Assembly: GCA_012064415.1 (NCBI GenBank)
Contig: SSNU01000313.1
Span: forward strand, 492,725 to 521,348
Length of the DNA: 28,624 nt
Direction: 5' to 3'
Source: Gyrodactylus bullatarudis
Lineage: Eukaryota > Platyhelminthes > Monogenea > Gyrodactylidea > Gyrodactylidae
Below, piece by piece: positions 24,601-28,624 of the stretch; the first letter of the stretch is position 1, and each line of letters starts with the position of its first letter. A model generated the notes under the pieces. That model did no database searches. It saw nothing but the letters and a program-made list of their open reading frames with translations, and had not been told where the DNA came from. The position numbers and the translations under genes are program-made.

Positions 24601-26807
24601 AAAATCAACATCATTCTGAGTTTTATTCAGATGATTTCAATTTTCCCTATATATATAGAATACTACAACTTGTCTGCAAGTATTTTAAAATAATCAAATT
24701 CTTTAGAGAATTTTATCTTGTTTAGAAAAGGTATTCAGTATTCTAATGGTTCGATTTATTTTTACATCAAAATCATTATGTAAATTGAGATTAAGTTGAG
24801 TTTGTCTTGACAACATAACTACTTTTACAATCTTTGAGCTTTACATTCATTTCATAAACATAAATTATACATACAAGGAATTAGTCATGGTTCTAAGAGA
24901 AGCTACAGCATGTTCGGAAGATTTACATAATCTGTCAAGAAAACCTCTTTTTCATTCCCGTTTAGTTATTTTAAAGGAAATCATTCTTGTTTTACTTCAA
25001 GCTAATTATACAGTATAACAAAAATATTCAACCGACATTAAAATTTCAAAAATGAAAGATCCAAAATAATAAAAGGTTTTATCAACTCATTTACGAAATA
25101 TTCGAAAAAATATTTTCAAAATGATTCTCTTCTCTACAGCATAGAGAAGAGAATAGAAAAGTTTGGAAAAAATACCGTCTGATTCAGAATAGAATTCTCT
25201 ACAAATTAAATTATTCTTCTATCTTTCAAAACATTTTCGCTATTTTAGTTCAAATTTTCAAAAATCTTGAAATTTAACCCTTCATGTCCCATTGTTCCAC
25301 CAGTGGAACACAACTCTTTCTCGGGCGATAATTATAACTGAAAGATAACTAAAACACTTTTTTACCCCTCATTAGAAAGGAAATTTATCAAGCTACAAAA
25401 TTATGTATAATTCATGAAGATAGCTTTTCTCTGATGCACACCATAGTTACTTAAAGGAGGGTGATGTTTTGAAAATGTTGCGAAATATTTTTAAAATATT
25501 TAGAACGTTTTTTTGAAAACCTATTTGCTGAAGTCTTAGAAAAAAATAAAATAACTTTCTATTGTCAAACGATAGTCGTAGATTTCATATATGCAATTGC
25601 CTACTCGATATCTCTCATAGTTTAGAAGATAAATGATTTTAGATCCAAAAAATGCCTATTTCAACCTCTATTATCTTTGAAATGATAAGTCGGCTTACAA
25701 AAAGGAATTCAGATTCAGAATCAGCGTAATTATTTTGGTTAGGTTGCAAATTTTCTCATTTTTGTGATGAAAAAAAATAATTTGGGACACGAATTGTTAA
25801 AGCGGATTTTCTACCAGATAACCTCATGTTACAGGTTTCGTGAATAACTCAAATGATGTGAAATCTCTATAGCTATCGATATAGTATAAGTCTCACGATA
25901 AAATAATTTCCCTTTAAAAAATTCTCGATTTCTTTTATTTTTGAATATTCCTACACAGAATAATTACACAGTCTAGCAAAAAAACACTTTTTTCCTGTAT
26001 ACTGTATGAAATCAGTATAGCCCTATGTTCATCAGATCGAAATAAAAAGATTGTGAAAATTTGAAAATATTTTAGCATTCAGACTTTGAGAAAAAATTCG
26101 AATTTTAAGTCTTATTTTTGCTCTAAAATGTTTATTAGAGCTCTCATTACAATTCTAAAAAGACAGAAATAATCTGCAAGCAATTAAATGGCTGAAATTT
26201 TTGATTCTGCTGTGAAAAATAGTGAAAAAAATCTCAAAAATAACCAATAACGGTGAAAAACTAGGCTTTTTTAGAATGTAATTTTCTAAATTTGAATAAA
26301 TTTTTCATCTTGATCGGATAAAAATTCTGTATTTTTTAAAATTGTAATGCGAGCTATAATAAAAAATTTTAGAGTAAAAATTCAAAAATTTTCTCGAAAT
26401 CTGAACGCTAAAAAATTTTCAGAATCTTTTTATTTCGATTTGATGAACATACCGTCATAATTTTCAAAAATATTCAAATTTTTACTAGAGTGTGTTATAA
26501 TTAGGTGATTTTAGGTTTCTCAATAGAAAAATTAATTGAATAGTACTCACCGATAATAGTGAATTATGGTAAAGTAAACTCTTGGATCTCTCCAGGATTC
26601 AGTAAGATCATTAATTTGAACATCCTTATAACTGAATGTAACAGTACGAGACCAATTCATCAACTTATTCTTGAGCTCTTTGAGGTCATCTGTATCGAAT
26701 CTGGAACTTGTAATCAACATTTGCTGTGACATTGTATTGAATTTTTGGCTAGGATTATCCATTACACCTGTCTCTCCATCACCTGACACAGTCTTAATTC
26801 GAGTGAG
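391..26807 (-). CDS. shot: Spectraplakin (short stop / MACF1 / dystonin / VAB-10 family), partial, 31 exons
   Basis: Gene-level entry; the exons are listed separately. Spectraplakins are giant cytoskeletal linkers that bind F-actin through N-terminal CH domains, membrane partners through the plakin domain, and microtubules through a C-terminal GAS2 module. Seen here in order: the CH2 domain (about residues 43-148 of the partial product), plakin-domain spectrin repeats with a divergent SH3 (to about 1338), plakin repeats (about 1417-3963) and the start of a spectrin-type rod (3964-4980). All 30 internal junctions keep phase with GT-AG borders and the joined length is a multiple of three, which supports the model strongly. 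CH1 and the C-terminal EF-hand/GAS2 parts are outside the window. The symbol follows the Drosophila name and assumes a single orthologue. Isoforms using only some exons are likely, as in known family members. Confidence 0.93.
765..909 (-). CDS. shot: Exon 30: rod
   Basis: 145 bases, acceptor CTTTCAG, donor GTATGT, phases 2 to 0. It reads AEQSDADIEDLKQLKTNSHI, then the helix LRQRLISLNNC and DRKAFAVM. Found by phase and splice sites. Confidence 0.83.
966..1544 (-). CDS. shot: Exon 29: rod, about two spectrin repeats
   Basis: 579 bases, acceptor TTTTCAG, donor GTTAGT, phases 2 to 2. It begins DLGMELKSLSNKIEDFKNTT; a Ser/Thr-rich loop (STSPGSISIERET) is followed by long helices ending QDLKSLQMDLN. 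Confidence 0.88.
1545..2077 (-). other. Intron 28 (533 bases)
   Basis: No exon or element recognised. The open frame at 1896-2081 is Phe/Ile/Lys-rich low-complexity sequence and was rejected. Confidence 0.7.
2078..2285 (-). CDS. shot: Exon 28: rod, spectrin repeat
   Basis: 208 bases, acceptor TTCTGTAG, donor GTAAAT, phases 1 to 2. The split Ser codon is completed, then FSREEREKILGRIENINQKM and the Trp-bearing ENLDKWYNLRTCIKSQ. Confidence 0.86.
2444..2813 (-). CDS. shot: Exon 27: rod, spectrin repeat
   Basis: 370 bases, acceptor TTTGCAG, donor GTAAGT, phases 0 to 1. It begins SELKDKNSMLEKIEDLANSI. Helical throughout and ends MRKYIQFCDDN. The upstream hydrophobic codons of the open frame (2814-2903) are intron. 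Confidence 0.87.
3096..3285 (-). CDS. shot: Exon 26: rod, spectrin helix A with Trp
   Basis: 190 bases, acceptor ATCTCAAG (AAG type), donor GTAGGT, phases 2 to 0. The product CTNKLRESSDKQKELIQLQS is followed by LDNFNGSYDEFMYWIENTKE, the classic spectrin-repeat helix A with Trp. This clear motif confirms the exon, which has no long stand-alone open frame starting with Met. Confidence 0.87.
3345..3757 (-). CDS. shot: Exon 25: rod
   Basis: 413 bases, acceptor TTTATAG, donor GTAGGT, phases 0 to 2. It begins RTKQTLDNYSSQPISNFYKP and continues coiled-coil-like to KAQKLYEE. The 5' half lies ahead of the first in-frame start-like codon, so a simple open-frame search misses it. The last Glu codon is split and completed by exon 26. 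Confidence 0.86.
4015..4638 (-). CDS. shot: Exon 24: rod, about two spectrin-like repeats
   Basis: 624 bases (208 codons, phases 0 and 0), acceptor TTATCAG, donor GTGAGT. It starts LNSECDSRLNVLLKAEEGIQ. Long helices with regular Leu/Ile spacing continue to ISNINDIGNELS. The length fits about two repeats of some 106 residues. Confidence 0.88.
4701..4985 (-). CDS. shot: Exon 23: start of spectrin-type rod
   Basis: 285 bases (95 codons, phases 0 and 0), acceptor TTTTACAG, donor GTGAGT. It begins EMQDELNEIEIINTIQRQLT; the rest is strongly heptad-patterned coiled coil rich in Leu, Gln and Lys. It has no Trp in the usual helix-A place and is a weak spectrin repeat, typical of invertebrate rods. 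Confidence 0.86.
4986..5183 (-). other. Intron 22 with a possible alternative gene end
   Basis: Reading through the exon 22 donor adds nine residues and a stop at 5154-5156. An AATAAA hexamer (TTTATT on the plus strand, 5059-5064) follows about 90 bases later. This could serve a short isoform ending in plakin repeats, as VAB-10A does, but no transcript is seen. Confidence 0.35.
5184..9002 (-). CDS. shot: Exon 22: giant plakin-repeat exon (1,273 codons)
   Basis: 3,819 bases, phases 0 and 0. The acceptor is TTCAAG (AAG type) at 9003-9004 and the donor GTAAGT after SIT. It begins IKRTKNFDRPKGDISNHFND. I count roughly 19 plakin-type motifs, e.g. LSDAISKGWVNKETG, LDEALERGLISLKN, FNQALKMGRIDLNS, VEEAVKDGILS, LEDAIKIGLINSKG and IREALNQGILSGDE. 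The repeat blocks are separated by Ser/Pro/Arg-rich linkers near 7320-7390, 6200-6800 and 5690-5880, rich in SP and TP sites that proline-directed kinases could use. In flies and worms the plakin-repeat region is spliced in isoform-specific fashion. Confidence 0.92.
9246..10541 (-). CDS. shot: Exon 21: low-complexity linker and plakin repeats, block 3
   Basis: 1,296 bases (432 codons, phases 0 and 0), acceptor TTTATAG, donor GTGAGT. The first ~170 residues (from NPSNSSIKSQLNTPNF) are Asn/Thr/Ser-rich and basic, and lie upstream of the first in-frame Met at about 10235. Plakin-type motifs follow: VECAITNKMIDDG, VGGALRKGIIF, IEEALERTVIDPVLG, LEMAYHLGYIK and FQTAISQNIITDL. They are weaker than those of exons 19 and 20. 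Confidence 0.87.
10542..11294 (-). other. Intron 20 (753 bases)
   Basis: A/T-rich; contains the phrase ATTCATTGT twice near 11141 and 11160 within TA-rich sequence. The plus-strand open frame at 10860-11060 shows no resemblance to a known protein and was rejected. Confidence 0.7.
11295..12017 (-). CDS. shot: Exon 20: plakin repeats, block 2
   Basis: 723 bases (241 codons, phases 0 and 0), acceptor ACATTTCAG, donor GTAAGC. It begins KSSPEYNQAGSKYSLNENFS. Six clear plakin motifs follow: YEDANRRGLIDINLG, LNEAVQKQLVL, LNELFCQGNY, VDEALKLNLLNL, VQDAILLGIMDGRSG and IQEAVKLGLFD. The tail after them is Ser/Arg/Pro-rich (PPRNRSPMSD), probably disordered. Confidence 0.9.
12018..12515 (-). other. Intron 19 (498 bases)
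   Basis: Sequence only; no gene seen. An open frame runs into it from exon 20 (up to 12068), but the strong TTTCAG acceptor at 12018-12019 keeps phase and was preferred. Confidence 0.7.
12516..14552 (-). CDS. shot: Exon 19: linker and plakin repeats, block 1
   Basis: 2,037 bases (679 codons, phases 0 and 0), acceptor CTTTTAG, donor GTGAGT. About 78 residues of Ser/Asn/His-rich linker precede the first ATG-like position, so the exon begins well before 14318. About 13 motifs of plakin-repeat type follow, with variants of (L/I)xEAxxxGLI(D/N), for example FIEALQSKKL, LIDAIYHGIIDADV, LREALKDKLISVNG and SEEAIKQGLLNKDG. Plakin repeats bind intermediate filaments in vertebrates. Arthropods generally lack cytoplasmic intermediate filaments, so here they more likely serve as scaffold or spacer. 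The exon ends NQTFM. Confidence 0.9.
14685..14858 (-). CDS. shot: Exon 18: last exon before the plakin-repeat cassette
   Basis: 174 bases (58 codons, phases 0 and 0), acceptor TTCTAG, donor GTAAGT. It begins ILVDINGSYQMACTNQ and ends with the helix KRVMKNWSIQLKSIIK. Found by phase, splice sites and the open frame. Direct splicing from here to exon 23 would keep frame and skip all plakin repeats. Confidence 0.78.
14859..15237 (-). other. Intron 17 (379 bases)
   Basis: A/T-rich with no recognisable gene or repeat. Confidence 0.7.
15238..15475 (-). CDS. shot: Exon 17: plakin-domain helix
   Basis: 238 bases, acceptor TTTATAG, donor CAG before GTGAAT, phases 2 to 0. The split Ile codon is completed, then RNTSQAIELNNHMLKEQLVH and the Trp-containing helix LNEWIYTF. 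Ends LELLMTNMQ. Confidence 0.82.
15622..15866 (-). CDS. shot: Exon 16: plakin-domain region
   Basis: 245 bases, acceptor ATATTAG, donor GTAAGT, phases 0 to 2. It begins TLIQRSNRIAIDAENLIMKL; an acidic loop (ENEVVNTNNEDEDLN) separates two helices. Near the end of the plakin domain; no specific motif. Confidence 0.8.
15927..16073 (-). CDS. shot: Exon 15: plakin-domain helix, weak acceptor
   Basis: 147 bases (49 codons, phases 0 and 0), donor CAG before GTAAAT. The acceptor is TTTCAAG, an AAG site rather than TAG/CAG. The product reads DITKLEASILNLTNRMLVPV, followed by Glu/Thr-rich sequence. Open frame and phase agree on both sides. Confidence 0.76.
16132..16314 (-). CDS. shot: Exon 14: plakin-domain helix
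   Basis: 183 bases (61 codons, phases 0 and 0), acceptor ATTTAG, donor GTGAGT. It starts LWLIELRMVMVAIEDLLKNN and ends EYEEVEF. The product is helical and acidic at its end, typical of a spectrin-repeat junction. Confidence 0.82.
16370..16660 (-). CDS. shot: Exon 13: plakin-domain spectrin repeat after SH3
   Basis: 291 bases (97 codons, phases 0 and 0), acceptor TTTCTAG, donor GTAAGA. It begins KLKVEMNIHFMNLWLDNRSS; the rest is amphipathic helix with heptad-like Leu/Ile spacing, ending FEEISSQLS. Placed by phase and helix pattern. Confidence 0.83.
16723..16959 (-). CDS. shot: Exon 12: end of SH3 and following spectrin repeat
   Basis: 237 bases (79 codons, phases 0 and 0), acceptor TTTATAG, donor GTATTT (weak). 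It opens LTTFDGLTIKAPAICFIPFS, matching the last SH3 strand 'G....VP.(V/I)CF..P' of spectraplakins. It then passes into the helix EEAHRKVDEILKKFKSLKLA, corresponding to the helix that follows SH3 in the plakin domain. Confidence 0.85.
17041..17433 (-). CDS. shot: Exon 11: plakin domain, N-terminal part of divergent SH3 with insertion
   Basis: 393 bases (131 codons, phases 0 and 0), acceptor TTTTTAG, donor GTAAAT after SFYR. Near its start FFQVKSLCFLPPL may be the first SH3 strand. A Ser/Asp/Glu/Thr-rich stretch of about 55 residues follows, then FRVIQKNEVLKFVKSIEKSF, which lines up with the middle strands (I.KND...L.DNS...KW). The conserved Trp position is Phe here and no ALYDY-like motif is present. 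The domain is completed by exon 12. The SH3 of this family is embedded in a spectrin repeat. Assignment rests on position and on the closing strand in exon 12. Confidence 0.78.
17492..17821 (-). CDS. shot: Exon 10: plakin-domain repeat with RHWAWLLQL signature, before SH3
   Basis: 330 bases (110 codons, phases 0 and 0), acceptor CCTTTAG, donor GTAAAC. It starts QLMKDLKSREKIFNEI; the core reads LLDRHWAWLLQLLHCFDMRL and then FQQFFLKLDDAESLIDKTF. This matches the well-conserved 'W.W.LQL..C.E..L.....Y.QFF.....AE' segment just upstream of the SH3 domain in spectraplakins and plectin. The last residues before the donor are KKLK. Confidence 0.9.
17822..18537 (-). other. Intron 9 (716 bases)
   Basis: No exon was recognised. 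The open frame at 18130-18324 has low-complexity hydrophobic content and no family resemblance, so it was not called. Confidence 0.7.
18538..18702 (-). CDS. shot: Exon 9: plakin-domain repeat with W-x(n)-DW motif
   Basis: 165 bases (55 codons, phases 0 and 0), acceptor TTCTTAG, donor GTAAGA. It begins NSVECAKKELITYQEFMERI. The segment AWFTEMEAKELSRDW corresponds to the 'WL.EKEE.E...DW' signature of plakin-domain repeats, which strongly fixes the family and the register. Confidence 0.87.
18703..19500 (-). other. Intron 8 (798 bases)
   Basis: A/T-rich; no exon, RNA gene or repeat was recognised. Confidence 0.7.
19501..19572 (-). CDS. shot: Exon 8: plakin-domain spectrin repeat, 72-base exon
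   Basis: 24 codons between acceptor ATGTAG and donor GTGAGT, phases 0 and 0. The product SDSEDRVTYLELTNQIDEDL ending LLKLT is the helix equivalent to 'Y...L..LD..Y.KLL' of plakins. It is the smallest exon in the window and is placed by phase and the family pattern. Confidence 0.8.
19638..19729 (-). CDS. shot: Exon 7: plakin-domain spectrin repeat, small exon
   Basis: 92 bases, acceptor CATGTAG, donor GTTAGT, phases 1 to 0. It completes an Asn codon and reads IKSKLKELDTLESDIVKRST, then QISSLLNDDL. This is the second helix of the repeat begun in exon 6, equivalent to the 'LP.V...L..H..L...I..F' helix in plakins. Confidence 0.84.
19730..20747 (-). other. Intron 6 (1.0 kb)
   Basis: A/T-rich with no recognisable gene, repeat or element. 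A short G-rich patch lies near 20344-20366. Confidence 0.7.
20748..20901 (-). CDS. shot: Exon 6: plakin-domain spectrin repeat
   Basis: 154 bases, acceptor CCTTCAG, donor GTAAGT, phases 0 to 1. A basic linker KRNNEELNYPHFSDKRPKSS leads into KSKLSHLKDIYQWIIEELEK, the tryptophan-bearing first helix of the next repeat. It has no initiator Met. Its place in the gene rests on phase, splice sites and the helix pattern. Confidence 0.82.
20902..21278 (-). other. Intron 5 (377 bases) with a short tandem repeat
   Basis: It contains three perfect copies of the 8-mer CTGAATCA at 21193-21216. Nothing else was recognised. Confidence 0.75.
21193..21216. repeat. Tandem repeat, 3 x 8 bp
   Basis: CTGAATCA is repeated three times without mismatch. 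Confidence 0.9.
21279..21417 (-). CDS. shot: Exon 5: plakin-domain spectrin repeat, continuation
   Basis: 139 bases, acceptor TTCTAG, donor GTGAGT, phases 2 to 0. It continues the helix with KLCMSHKEFLELSRRFRIAK, followed by a polar Ser/Asn/Asp loop. This matches the 'V..LH..L..LR..Y' helix that follows the Y-P/S-Q motif in plakins. Confidence 0.85.
21477..21640 (-). CDS. shot: Exon 4: plakin-domain spectrin repeat, helix pair
   Basis: 164 bases, acceptor TTTCAG, donor GTAAGA, phases 0 and 2. The product begins IEPTLSLKTKFEVKIEITKW, then runs through ELKQIEENLTKHF to VQSLRSAKYSQTEYLYRK. The 'LF.DVQ.L..G.Y.Q...LY+' pattern is a hallmark of the plakin domain just before the next heptad helix. 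The split Lys codon is completed by exon 5. Confidence 0.88.
21718..21985 (+). pseudogene. Mariner-family transposase relic, frameshifted and truncated
   Basis: On the plus strand, frame 1 from 21718 reads a mariner-like segment: HRSRYDNFLNSLVTTDEKWI followed by a basic stretch ending near KGSWRK. The TTDEKW block is the family's TGDE(K/S)W motif and holds the first catalytic Asp (codon 21775-21777). Frame 1 hits a stop near 21865. The homologous reading continues in frame 3 from about 21855 as KKVMIKIFWCQSGVIHFELL, matching the WWDxxGVI.(Y/F)ELL block with Cys in place of the usual Asp. The later HDN and SPDLAP blocks with the other catalytic residues are absent. No terminal repeats were found. 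It is an inactive fossil, antisense to the host gene. Confidence 0.8.
22407..22422. repeat. 16-bp perfect palindrome in intron 3
   Basis: TCAGTGTATACACTGA reads the same on both strands. No neighbouring structure was seen; chance is possible in an A/T-rich intron. Confidence 0.5.
22827..23048 (-). CDS. shot: Exon 3: plakin-domain spectrin repeat
   Basis: 222 bases (74 codons, phases 0 and 0), acceptor ACTAG, donor GTAAGT after FNM. The product KNSPDERIKRNLDYLWPRIEESW, followed by an acidic helix and NEVNRLERISWI, has the pattern of the first plakin-domain repeat: a Leu/Trp-containing helix followed by the 'RLE.L.WL' helix. The start cannot be a Met because this is an internal exon. Confidence 0.88.
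23049..23937 (-). other. Intron 2 (889 bases) with a fold-back repeat
   Basis: It holds the 57-bp inverted repeat described separately. No exon or other gene was recognised. Confidence 0.8.
23191..23451. repeat. 57-bp inverted repeat pair with 147-bp spacer
   Basis: Positions 23191-23247 pair with 23395-23451 with a single mismatch (ATTATTTAAATGG against ATTACTTAAATGG). Both arms contain CTGTAGATTAGATTTATCC and its complement. Outside the arms are imperfect direct copies of CTAAC[G/A]TACAT near 23162 and 23459. The spacer is A/T-rich and non-coding. The form fits a young fold-back or MITE insertion in an intron. Confidence 0.8.
23938..24448 (-). CDS. shot: Exon 2: second half of CH2 and start of plakin domain
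   Basis: 511 bases, acceptor TTTCTAG, donor GTGAGT after FLI (phase 0). It begins PELINMNLLTEQTKQENLD, the middle of CH2, and runs to the closing helix LTYIACLYDGL, which corresponds to the conserved I-x-Y-(V/I)-x-x-(L/F)-Y-D end of spectrin/plakin CH2 domains. After a Lys/Glu linker it enters the first spectrin-like repeat of the plakin domain, with DFLQWTDFKCEKLKSRNFPL and the EEEPFKLKQKQEL segment typical of that position. The open frame continues a few codons past the donor, but that part is intron. Confidence 0.92.
25124..25154. repeat. 13-bp perfect hairpin in intron 1
   Basis: ATTCTCTTCTCTA is followed by a 5-base loop and its exact complement TAGAGAAGAGAAT. Weaker pairing continues outward (TATTTTCAAA against TTTGGAAAAAATA), giving a fold-back of about 60 bases in total. 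Confidence 0.65.
25966..26495. mobile_element. Fold-back / MITE-like element with long imperfect inverted arms
   Basis: The left arm (about 25966-26166) pairs with the right arm (about 26327-26495). Matching blocks include ATGTTCATC, ATCGAAATAAAAAGATT, a TTCAGA block, CTCTAAAAT, and CATTACAATT. Both outer ends fit ACACA[G/C]TCTAG[C/T]AAAAA, with T/A-rich flanks. The centre of about 160 bases shows no pairing and no coding potential. This is the form of a non-autonomous DNA transposon; the superfamily cannot be fixed. It ends about 53 bases from the CH2-exon donor. The arms have diverged with indels, so the insertion is probably not recent. Confidence 0.7.
26551..26807 (-). CDS. shot: Exon 1 of window: linker and first half of CH2 actin-binding domain
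   Basis: The acceptor is AACAG before CTCACTCG and the donor is ATCG before GTGAGT; 257 bases, entering in phase 0 and leaving in phase 2. The product starts LTRIKTVSGDGETGV, a CH1-CH2 linker of about 40 residues, then the CH2 helices with the diagnostic stretch LTESWRDPRVYFTIIHYY. Plakin/spectrin CH2 domains usually have WRDG here; this copy has Pro in place of Gly. CH2 supports the CH1-CH2 tandem that binds F-actin. The codon split at the donor is completed to Arg by the next exon, restoring the family motif HYYRPELI. CH1 must be encoded upstream of the window. Confidence 0.9.
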
Positions 26808-28624
26808 CTGTTTTTAAAAATATTTAATTTTTATCATTTTTACTAAAGTGATGTCTGGTGAGAGGCAGGAAGAAAAAACTACCAATGTATTTATAGTTTA
26901 CTTTAGCTAAAGCTCATTTGATGATACAAGTGTATTGTAGATAATGTAGATTTAATATATATACATTGTATATATGAGGATGTACTCTTTACTCAAATTA
27001 GAGAGTTTTAGGTAATTATGATGATTTCAGTCATTCCTTTTATTCTACTTTTTTTTCTTTGCTTTTTCTAACTGTGTCACACAGTCTGTGTGTATTCTAA
27101 ACGGGATAGGTACTGCGCATATTGTTCCAGTTCCAAAGGATTTTGCTTATAATATAACAAGGACACGGATTATAGTTCCTAGTATTATTTTTGTAAAATA
27201 TACATTTTATAGTAGTTTGTAGTATGGAACCACACCCATTAATCTACATTATCCAAGAATAAGTAATGCAGTCAGTTTGCATTATAATAGGATGAGTACT
27301 ACTCATTGAGTAGTATATATACTGAAAGAGAATGTATACCAAGTTGGAGGTTGGTACATTGTGTATTAATTCAATTTAGACCTTAATTTGAATTGATTAC
27401 ATTCTCTTCGTTTGATTCTTAATTGAAAACAGATAGACAAATGTGTATACATATATCTTGAATAGAATGTCTGGAAAAGCTGAATTTAATTCGACTAAAG
27501 ATTAGATTTTTTTCATTTTTAGGTTAAAGCATAGATTCATTTTATAGTCAACTACTAAGTAAACCTATTTTACTCATGTACAAGATAAAAAATGATTTTA
27601 AAAACTCACAAATAGCTTCTTTGATTCAAGAAGCCTAAAGTTGAATATTCCCGAGGTTCAAAATAAATAAAAAAGCCGGTTCAAGGTTCAACTCGAGTAT
27701 TACTTATTTCTATCAAGTTACTAGGCATTAATATGATTGGCTCACTTGATTTCAACCAATTACATTTTTGGCTTACTTTAACGTTAGACCACGTTCAGAG
27801 AGGTTTAGGTAATAAATTTCATTCTTAAAGTAGGAGTAAACCAAAAAATATACATGGATTTTTTCTCGTATTTTCTTGCATGTTAACACTTCAAGTTGAG
27901 CTCTGTAATTCACTTTGAAAATAAATTTGACTATATATACTATTGAGTAGATAGGTGAGAATTAAAAGAATTTGTATATTGTGTCAATGAATCTGACTAA
28001 CTGATTCAGTCTTTATGTACTTCAATATCATTGGACAGAGCTAAATTTTTGTCTCAATCAGTAAAAAATCAACATTTTTGAATCGTTGACTTGGAACTTT
28101 TTAAATATAAAAGTGTATTTATAGAATGCTCATGGAAACTATAAGAACTATTTCTTTCCAATTAATCAATTAAACTAGAAATTGGAGAAGCAATAAATAA
28201 GGTAATTTGAATGGGGGATGTCATGGGAAACCAGAGGAGATTTCTACAGTGTTATAAGCATTTTGCAAGTCCATTAAGATGCAATTAATCAGTAAATCTC
28301 ATAGTGAGATTCTTTTTTTGTAGAGAAAAAAATATCGATAAATTCCAAATTTATCAAAAAAGTCAGGTTTAATTTCCGTTAATTTACCATGCCCAATTAG
28401 ATATTATATTGCAATACCTATAGATTCAATTCCATCATGAAAAGTGATCATCAGTGTTTTTATACATTTCTTACGACTAAGAAGATTAAAAGTTTTCTCT
28501 GATTGAATAATTCACGTAATTTCTCAAATACGTCCGAAAATCCACTTAAAATCATATTAAAATAGAAATAAAAGATATATTAACACCAAATACGTATTTC
28601 TTAAAGGATCATCAGTGGTATCAC
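26808..28624 (-). other. 5' intron (partial) upstream of the CH2 exon
   Basis: No convincing coding exon was found in these 1.8 kb. The stretch is very AT-rich, with a TA-repeat patch near 26955-26980. A 13-14 bp inverted pair (26939-26953 against 27239-27252) and the odd palindrome CTGTGTCACACAG near 27072-27084 are the only structures noted. The last 69 bases repeat positions 99-167 in inverted orientation. A promoter for a shorter isoform could lie here but nothing in the sequence proves it. Confidence 0.6.
28556..28624. repeat. Right arm of 69-bp perfect inverted repeat, at window end
   Basis: Exact reverse complement of 99-167. The window ends on the repeat, so its true outer limit is not known. 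Confidence 0.95.

Larger units (their letters stand above)
24449..26550 (-). other. Intron 1 (2.1 kb) splitting the CH2 domain
   Basis: It has a GTGAGT donor and a CTAG acceptor. No coding exon was found. It carries a fold-back element (25966-26495), a 13-bp perfect hairpin (25124-25154) and a TTAACCC-type motif near 25274. The rest is A/T-rich sequence without recognisable genes. Confidence 0.8.

Noticed and set aside
26808..28624. Promoter or alternative first exon near the TA-rich patch at 26955-26980
   Set aside because: Simple TA repeats are expected in sequence this A/T-rich, and no initiator, ATG-bearing exon with a good donor, or motif set supports it.
1..28624. tRNA, rRNA, CRISPR array, bacterial operon or viral genes
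   Set aside because: No tRNA arm motifs, no regularly spaced repeats and no compact gene arrangement were seen; the split, in-phase exons are clearly eukaryotic.

Overview
This window is eukaryotic, AT-rich and almost entirely one gene read on the minus strand. I could chain 31 exons from about 26807 down to 391 by matching open frames, GT donors, AG acceptors and intron phase. They join into 14,940 coding bases (4,980 codons) with no in-frame stop. The gene is a spectraplakin (Drosophila short stop, vertebrate MACF1/dystonin, nematode VAB-10), a giant actin-microtubule linker. Both ends run off the window: the first actin-binding CH domain lies 5' of it (beyond the high-coordinate end), and the rest of the spectrin rod, the EF-hands and the GAS2 domain would lie 3' (beyond the low-coordinate end).

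Layout in transcription order, high to low coordinates. 26808-28624 is intron. 26551-24448 encodes the second CH domain on two exons. 24448-14685 encodes the plakin domain on many small exons: spectrin-like repeats with a divergent SH3 domain at 17433-16723. 14552-5184 holds four large exons (2.0, 0.7, 1.3 and 3.8 kb) that carry dozens of plakin-repeat motifs and several Ser/Pro-rich linkers. 4985-391 encodes the start of the spectrin-repeat/coiled-coil rod. 1-390 is intron or downstream sequence.

The organism is an invertebrate, probably an arthropod or another ecdysozoan. The reasons are the single long spectraplakin gene with mostly small introns, the strong A/T bias, a mariner relic, and acceptors that mostly end in TAG rather than CAG. 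I cannot name the species. No bacterial, viral or RNA genes were found.

The non-coding part holds several structures. A mariner transposase fragment lies antisense in an intron (21718-21985). A fold-back element of about 530 bp lies just inside an intron (25966-26495). A 57-bp inverted repeat surrounds a 147-bp spacer (23191-23451). A perfect 69-bp inverted repeat links position 99-167 to the very last bases of the window, which may be an assembly-end signature. The least ordinary coding features are the SH3 domain with a probable insertion of about 55 residues, the all phase-0 plakin-repeat cassette that could be skipped in frame, and a possible alternative end just after the largest exon.
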